Shown here piece after piece: positions 6,687 to 10,467 of a DNA stretch of 10,467 nt (position 1 is the stretch's first letter; the number at the start of each line of letters is the position of its first letter). Below the pieces are notes generated by a model that ran no database searches, was not told where the DNA came from, and saw nothing but the letters and a program-made list of their open reading frames with translations. The stretch covers positions 1 to 10,467 of the forward strand of contig CANQAW010000052.1 of NCBI GenBank assembly GCA_947589525.1, read 5' to 3'. The position numbers and the translations under genes were made by a program. Source of the DNA: Candidatus Gastranaerophilales bacterium. GTDB lineage: Bacteria; Cyanobacteriota; Vampirovibrionia; Gastranaerophilales; Gastranaerophilaceae.

Positions 6687-7988
6687 ATGGAAAACAAAAA
6701 ATCGCAATGGAGCTCGCATATAAGCTTTATAATCGCAACTGTCGGAAGCGCCGTCGGGCTTGGTAATATCTGGAGATTTCCTTATATAATGGGAAAAAAC
6801 GGCGGAGCTGTTTTCCTTGTTACTTATTTGCTTATAATTGCTTTTATCTGCATTGTTCCTTTGTGCTGTGAGCTTGGGCTCGGAAAATTATATAAAAAGG
6901 ATACGGTTTCGACTTTTAAACAAATAAACCCAAAATTTGAACCCGCAGGGTGGCTGTGTATAATTACGGTTATTTTAATACCATGTTTTTATTTTGTTGT
7001 AGGGGGGTGGATTTTAAATTATATTTGGATATTTTTAACAAACAATCTCCCTTCAAATTTTGCGCAGTATTTTTCCGCATTTTCGTCACAAACGATTATG
7101 CCTTGCCTGTTAACAATACTGTTTTTATTATTAACCGCCTATTTTCCTTATAAAGGAGTTAACGGCGGAATTGAAAAAGCAAATAACATAATGATGCCTT
7201 TATTTTTTGTTATGCTTGTTGTGCTTTCAATTTTTGCTTTGACTTTGTCGGGTGCAAAAGAGGGGCTTAATTTTATGTTTCACCCCGATTTTACTTTGTT
7301 TAACAAAAATATGATTTTAACTGCGCTCGGGCAGGCACTTTTTACTTTGAGCATCGGAATGGGAACAATTCTGACTTACGGAAGCTATATGAAAGAGGAT
7401 ACAAATATTTTAAAATCAGGTTATACCTTGATTATATGCGACACAATTATTGCGCTTCTTGCCGGAATTATGATTTTTCCCATTGTGTTTTCTTTTAACG
7501 TTGAACCGAGTGCGGGAGCAACACTTGCATTTATTACTATGCCTCAAATGTTTGCCAAGCTTCCTTTTTCGACAATAACAGGGTTTATATTTTTTGTGCT
7601 GTTGTTTTTTGCTTCGATAACTTCCGGTATCAGTATGATGGAAGCAGCTATTTGCACATTTATTACCAATTTTAAATTTTCAAGGAAAAAATCCGCATTA
7701 ATGACCTCTTTATTAATTGCCCTTATCAGCATTCCCGCTTCTTTATCGTTCGGGATTTTGAGCGATTTTCATATATTTAACAAAACAATATTTGATTTTT
7801 TGGATTATTTAACTTCAAATCTTTTGCTTCCTTTTAACACATTGTTTTTGTGTATAATGTGCGGCTGGTGCATAGGGGATTTTTGTAAAAAAATATTCAA
7901 AAACGGTTTTAGCGCAATGACATTTAATATTTTGTTAAAATTTATAATTCCGATTGTGCTAATATTTGTTTTAATTTCAAGTTTATAA
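6687..7988 (+). CDS. Sodium:neurotransmitter symporter (NSS/SNF) family transporter
   Basis: A 433-residue inner-membrane protein with about 11 hydrophobic segments, the usual size of short prokaryotic NSS members. The N-terminus MENKKSQWSSHISFI followed by GSAVGLGNIWRFPYIMGKNGG is the family hallmark: broken TM1 with the sodium-binding Gly-Asn region and the arginine of the cytoplasmic gate. LGQALFTLSIGMGTILTYGSY matches TM6, and FASITSGISMMEAA matches TM8 with its sodium-site serines. It should import an amino acid or related amine using the Na+ gradient; the substrate cannot be read from the sequence. The gene has no close partner. Its last 69 coding bases plus the stop are part of a 77-bp sequence repeated exactly at the right end of the window. 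No clear intrinsic terminator follows. Confidence 0.92.
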   Translation: MENKKSQWSSHISFIIATVGSAVGLGNIWRFPYIMGKNGGAVFLVTYLLIIAFICIVPLCCELGLGKLYKKDTVSTFKQINPKFEPAGWLCIITVILIPCFYFVVGGWILNYIWIFLTNNLPSNFAQYFSAFSSQTIMPCLLTILFLLLTAYFPYKGVNGGIEKANNIMMPLFFVMLVVLSIFALTLSGAKEGLNFMFHPDFTLFNKNMILTALGQALFTLSIGMGTILTYGSYMKEDTNILKSGYTLIICDTIIALLAGIMIFPIVFSFNVEPSAGATLAFITMPQMFAKLPFSTITGFIFFVLLFFASITSGISMMEAAICTFITNFKFSRKKSALMTSLLIALISIPASLSFGILSDFHIFNKTIFDFLDYLTSNLLLPFNTLFLCIMCGWCIGDFCKKIFKNGFSAMTFNILLKFIIPIVLIFVLISSL

Positions 7989-7992
7989 ATCT
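7916..7992 (+). repeat. 77-bp exact repeat, copy 1 (3' end of the symporter gene)
   Basis: Bases 7916-7992 are identical to 10391-10467. This copy encodes the last 23 residues of the symporter (from MTFNILLKF) and its stop, so it is the native one. The bases just before the two copies differ (C at 7915, G at 10390). Confidence 0.97.
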
Positions 7993-8360
7993 AAATAACG
8001 CAATTGTTTGCAAAAAAACCGCAATTTGAATTAAAATTAAAGATAACAAGAAGTCATGAAAAATTTTGTAATTTTAGAATTATATTTTAATGGTGCTACA
8101 TAAGTTTAAAATCGGAGGTTAAAATGAAAAAAGTTCCAATTTCACTGTTTGCATTTTTTGTGTCATAGTTTTTCTGATTTTAATTTGTGTCAATGTTTTT
8201 AATATAAATAAAATTTTTAAATGTACAATAATATTCTTTTAATCTAAGTTTATATCCATGAATTTGCTTTAAATATTGAAAAAATAACTTGAGCATGGTA
8301 TTAATTTTATAATGCAAATTTTGACTTAAATGCGGGAAGGTATCTTTAAAACAAATTATA
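7989..8360. other. Intergenic stretch of 372 bp
   Basis: AT-rich sequence between the symporter and the AlgX-like gene. The only gene-like signal I can support is the GGAGG ribosome site and broken membrane-peptide ORF at 8114-8242. I see no convincing terminator for the symporter and no RNA gene. A GGGAAGG near 8334-8340 is about 20 nt before the AlgX-like ATG, too far for a normal ribosome site. Confidence 0.6.
8124..8242 (+). pseudogene. Frameshifted 5' end of a membrane or secreted protein gene
   Basis: GGAGG (8114-8118) lies five bases before ATG 8124, the best ribosome site in this part of the window. The frame reads MKKVPISLFAFFVS and stops at TAG 8166-8168. If one T were added to the T6 run at 8154-8159, reading would continue as FFCVIVFLILICVNVFN to TAA 8240-8242. 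That would be a 39-residue product with a single uninterrupted hydrophobic helix, like a signal anchor. It resembles the start of a single-anchor extracytoplasmic protein whose body is gone. It could instead be a working 14-residue peptide, or a leader for the next gene. Confidence 0.4.
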
Positions 8361-10088
8361 ATGCACAGAATAAGTAAAAGAGCTTTATTAGCCTTAATAA
8401 TAACCATAGTTACGGTAATATCTGCAAATAAATACTGGTTTGTTGTAAAACCCATATCCGTTGATTTTGATATAAAAGCTAATGGTACATATAATATCGA
8501 AGCTCAATTAAACAGAAAAGACGACGATAAATTCACTAAATCCAAATATGCAAAAAAAGAATTAAAATTAAACGATGAAGAATATCACGCAAATATTCAA
8601 ATCAGAGCAAACAGAATAAAATTTCCGAAACGTTTTCGTTTAGTTATAGATTGTACAAATACCACTCCTATAGAAATTAAGAATATTTCTTTGAAAGACG
8701 GAAAATATAAGTTTAACGATTTATCAAAATTCGCTCTTGAAAATCAGGGGGGGGGGATTGTTAAAGTTGTTAATAATAAATTAATCATTTATCCGCAAAA
8801 TAATGCTTTTATTCTTACCTATAAAGATACTTTAAAAATGCGTGCAACTATGAAGTTTGACGCAAAAGTTTTGATTATAATTGCTGTTTTGACTTTTCTT
8901 CTCACTTATAAACTTACAAATTACGTTGCAAATTTTAATACATTGAAAAACGAACCACGCACGGAAGTAGTTTTTCTTGCAATATTTTTTATATTACTTT
9001 TTATTCCCATGTGCAAAATAAGCCAAGAAGAAATTTCCCCCAAGGAAAACAGAACCCTTGCGAAGTGGTATCCTTTGATAAATTCCGAAAGTGAGATAAA
9101 TTTTAAATTCGGAGATAATTTTAACAGTTGGTTTAATGACAGATTTTATTTGCGCGATAAGTTAGTAGACCTTAATATATATCTTACATTTGCACTAAGT
9201 CGCGGTGTGTACAAAAACGGAACCACTTTTTTTAATAAAAATGACTATTGGGCGTTTGATTCAAGATTTGTTGGAACAACTTCTTTTGATAAGCAATTTA
9301 AAATATATGAAAAAAAGCTTCAGAAATTAAACGATTTATGCAAAAGAAATAATGTAAAACTATACATTTTTCTTGCGCCCGCAGCATCAGAAATTTATCC
9401 TGATGAATTCAGTCGTACTACGGGTGTTAAAAATATTAAATATAACGGAGAAAATTTTGCAAACTATATGAAAGCGCAAAATCTGGATTTTGTAATATCT
9501 CCTCTTAAGGAATTGCAAGCTCAAAAATCAAGACCCATATACACAAAAGGAGATGTGCATTGGAACGAAGAAGGCGCTTTTATTGCATATAATAAATTAA
9601 TCTGCAGAATAAAAAAAGATTTTCCGTCTTTCCAAATTTTAAATGAAAAAGATTTCACAATAACCAATGATATTTATTCTAAAACAGATTACAACAACTA
9701 TCCTACAAAAGGGTGTTTGTATAATTCTTTAAACGTTTCAAAAAAATATCTTAAAACACTTTATAAACATTTTGTTTTTAAAGATATAAATAATATTTCT
9801 ACTATTAAAATAAACGGCTCGAATTATTTAGGCGATACAAGCAGTTATTACAAAAATGCCAAAAACAAATTAACCGTATTGATGATTGGGAATTCTTATG
9901 AAGAAAATCTTGCCGATTTTATGATACCTTCCTTTACGAAGGTTATAAAAATCAGACGCACTGACGAAAATGAAGATTTAGATATCCAAAAAATAAAAAA
10001 TTATATTGATAAATATAAACCTGATATATTTATTTCAGAATTTATGTCGTATGAAGTCCCGAGTTTTTTATTATTATATAGGAATTAA
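8361..10088 (+). CDS. AlgX/AlgJ-like (DHHW/SGNH) extracytoplasmic acyltransferase partner with extra N-terminal domain
   Basis: A 575-residue protein. Residues 7-24 form an N-terminal membrane helix. About 25-165 is a beta-rich, probably extracytoplasmic domain of no recognised family. Two further helices lie at about 169-187 and 203-218. From 224 there is an AlgX/AlgJ-type region: ENRTLAKWYP and FNSWFNDRFYLRD, the catalytic-type block KGDVHWNEEGAFIAYNKL (Asp398, His400, Trp401), and MIGNSYEENLADF with Ser512 as candidate nucleophile. Such proteins receive acyl groups from an MBOAT partner and place them on exported polysaccharide. The MBOAT remnant begins two bases after the stop, as in a two-gene operon, but is broken. 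This protein may therefore rely on the intact MBOAT at 101-1552. Gly130-132 are encoded by a G10 tract. The start has no clear ribosome site, so the N-terminus is less certain. The extra domain is unusual for AlgJ/AlgX. Confidence 0.84.
   Translation: MHRISKRALLALIITIVTVISANKYWFVVKPISVDFDIKANGTYNIEAQLNRKDDDKFTKSKYAKKELKLNDEEYHANIQIRANRIKFPKRFRLVIDCTNTTPIEIKNISLKDGKYKFNDLSKFALENQGGGIVKVVNNKLIIYPQNNAFILTYKDTLKMRATMKFDAKVLIIIAVLTFLLTYKLTNYVANFNTLKNEPRTEVVFLAIFFILLFIPMCKISQEEISPKENRTLAKWYPLINSESEINFKFGDNFNSWFNDRFYLRDKLVDLNIYLTFALSRGVYKNGTTFFNKNDYWAFDSRFVGTTSFDKQFKIYEKKLQKLNDLCKRNNVKLYIFLAPAASEIYPDEFSRTTGVKNIKYNGENFANYMKAQNLDFVISPLKELQAQKSRPIYTKGDVHWNEEGAFIAYNKLICRIKKDFPSFQILNEKDFTITNDIYSKTDYNNYPTKGCLYNSLNVSKKYLKTLYKHFVFKDINNISTIKINGSNYLGDTSSYYKNAKNKLTVLMIGNSYEENLADFMIPSFTKVIKIRRTDENEDLDIQKIKNYIDKYKPDIFISEFMSYEVPSFLLLYRN
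8747..8756 (+). repeat. G10 homopolymer within the AlgX-like gene (candidate phase-variation tract)
   Basis: Ten consecutive G in otherwise AT-rich coding sequence, read CAG GGG GGG GGG ATT (Gln-Gly-Gly-Gly-Ile). Gain of one G gives GAT TGT TAA, a stop three codons later. Loss of one G gives a stop about ten codons later. In this assembly the gene is in frame, the 'on' state. Confidence 0.9.
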
Positions 10089-10090
10089 AA

Positions 10091-10296
10091 ATGTTATTCG
10101 GTTCAATGACTCTATATATGTATTTTTGCCCGTAGTTCTTTTATTGCATCTGTGTTCTAAAAAAGAACTCCATAATCCTATTTTACTTTGGGCAAGTATC
10201 GTGTTTTACGCTTGGAGAGAACCTAAGTATCTTGCTATAATGCTTCTTGCGATTATAATTAATTACACAGGCGCTGTTTTAATAGAAAATAAACCT
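10091..10296 (+). pseudogene. Decayed second MBOAT gene (5' fragment, frameshifted)
   Basis: From ATG 10091 the sequence parallels the first ~67 codons of the MBOAT at 101, at about three quarters amino-acid identity by eye. Shared blocks include MLFxSMT, IYVFLP, HNPILL, FYAW, EPKYL and IIINY. One base is missing after the seventh codon (ACTTTTATA versus ACTCTATA), so the natural frame stops at TAG 10133-10135. The remainder continues in another frame to about 10296, where MBOAT similarity ends. Over 400 codons, including the catalytic histidine region, are absent. It starts two bases after the AlgX-like stop, showing that AlgX-like and MBOAT genes once formed an operon. Confidence 0.88.
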
Positions 10297-10390
10297 CAAA
10301 AATTCCGCCCTTTTTTCCGACGTTATAAAGATTTACCATTTCTTTCATATTAAATTTAATAATAAAACTTTTATCTGCTTCTTATAAATG
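10297..10390 (-). pseudogene. Decayed second ACP gene (internal fragment)
   Basis: Read on the minus strand this segment encodes IIKFNMKEMVNLYNVG, which lines up with DIKFNMKEIVGLHNVG of the intact ACP at 1597-1839. Nucleotide similarity runs from about 10300 (ATTCCGCC versus ATTCGCC) through the shared ATTTCTTTCAT.TTAAATTTAAT block. An in-frame TAA precedes the match. Both ends are lost, including the DSF phosphopantetheine site. It is convergent with the MBOAT fragment, exactly as in the intact locus, so the pair is a collapsed copy of the whole MBOAT-ACP unit. Confidence 0.75.
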
Positions 10391-10467
10391 AATGACATTT
10401 AATATTTTGTTAAAATTTATAATTCCGATTGTGCTAATATTTGTTTTAATTTCAAGTTTATAAATCT
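10391..10467 (+). repeat. 77-bp exact repeat, copy 2 (window end)
   Basis: Identical over 77 bases to 7916-7992 and ending at the last base of the window. It abuts the ACP fragment with no transition. It carries an ATG-to-TAA frame of 23 codons (MTFNILLKF onward), which is only the symporter tail out of context. Confidence 0.97.

Noticed and set aside
7989..8040. Possible terminator after the symporter (GCAATTG...CAATTTG)
   Set aside because: The pairing is weak and there is no T tract, so an intrinsic terminator is not supported.
8180..8455. Minus-strand ORF of 91 codons
   Set aside because: It overlaps the start of the AlgX-like gene and the membrane-peptide remnant in antisense, with no ribosome site or family resemblance.
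10006..10353. Plus-strand ORF of 115 codons at the right end
   Set aside because: Its first part is the AlgX-like gene in another frame and the rest is the frameshifted MBOAT fragment running into the antisense ACP fragment; it is not a real gene.
1..10467. CRISPR array, insertion sequence or prophage
   Set aside because: No regularly spaced direct repeats, transposase, integrase or terminal inverted repeats were seen; the only long exact repeat is the 77-bp pair at 7916 and 10391.

Overview
This is an AT-rich bacterial sequence (low GC judged by eye; many A/T-ending codons). It has sigma70-type promoters, clear AGGAG/GGAG ribosome sites, TGG tryptophan codons with TAA/TAG/TGA stops, and a tRNA with no encoded CCA. 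The gene content (surface-acylation genes, a small glycine-zipper protein, an 11-12 TM Na+ symporter) would suit an uncultured host-associated bacterium, for example a Gastranaerophilales/'Melainabacteria'-like lineage. That placement is an impression, not a demonstrated assignment. The window probably is a whole metagenomic contig: it begins two bases inside a tRNA gene and ends in an exact 77-bp copy of an internal sequence.

Layout. 1-72: tRNA-Met(CAU). 101-1552 (+): an intact MBOAT membrane acyltransferase. 1557-1585: a bidirectional terminator. 1597-1839 (-): a stand-alone acyl carrier protein with its own promoter. 2010-3800 (-): an FkbH-like HAD protein. 3793-3955 (-): the wreck of a VOC/glyoxalase-fold gene that overlaps the fkbH-like start and sits behind a near-consensus promoter. 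4053-4550 (-): a family-6 (hypoxanthine/uracil) DNA glycosylase. 4660-4774 (-): a small frameshifted ORF whose ribosome site overlaps the next gene's stop. 4784-5818 (-): a zinc alcohol dehydrogenase with a TTG start. 6009-6437 (+): a small two-TM glycine-zipper protein and a strong terminator. 6687-7988 (+): a sodium:neurotransmitter-type symporter. 8124-8242 (+): a frameshifted membrane-peptide remnant. 8361-10088 (+): an AlgX/AlgJ (DHHW/SGNH)-like protein with an unusual N-terminal extracytoplasmic domain and an in-frame G10 tract. 10091-10390: a decayed second MBOAT/ACP pair. 10391-10467: the exact repeat of 7916-7992.

How the parts fit. FkbH-family proteins load a three-carbon glyceryl unit onto a carrier protein, MBOAT proteins move acyl groups across the membrane, and AlgX/AlgJ/DltD-type SGNH proteins place them on extracellular polymers. 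FkbH + free ACP + MBOAT + SGNH protein therefore looks like a Dlt-like surface acylation route in which FkbH replaces the DltA ligase. Two MBOAT/ACP loci in the same convergent arrangement, one intact and one collapsed, support a functional pairing of MBOAT with ACP. The G10 tract in the SGNH gene suggests that the last step could switch on and off by slipped-strand mispairing. The remaining genes (glycosylase, dehydrogenase, symporter) look like ordinary chromosomal neighbours.
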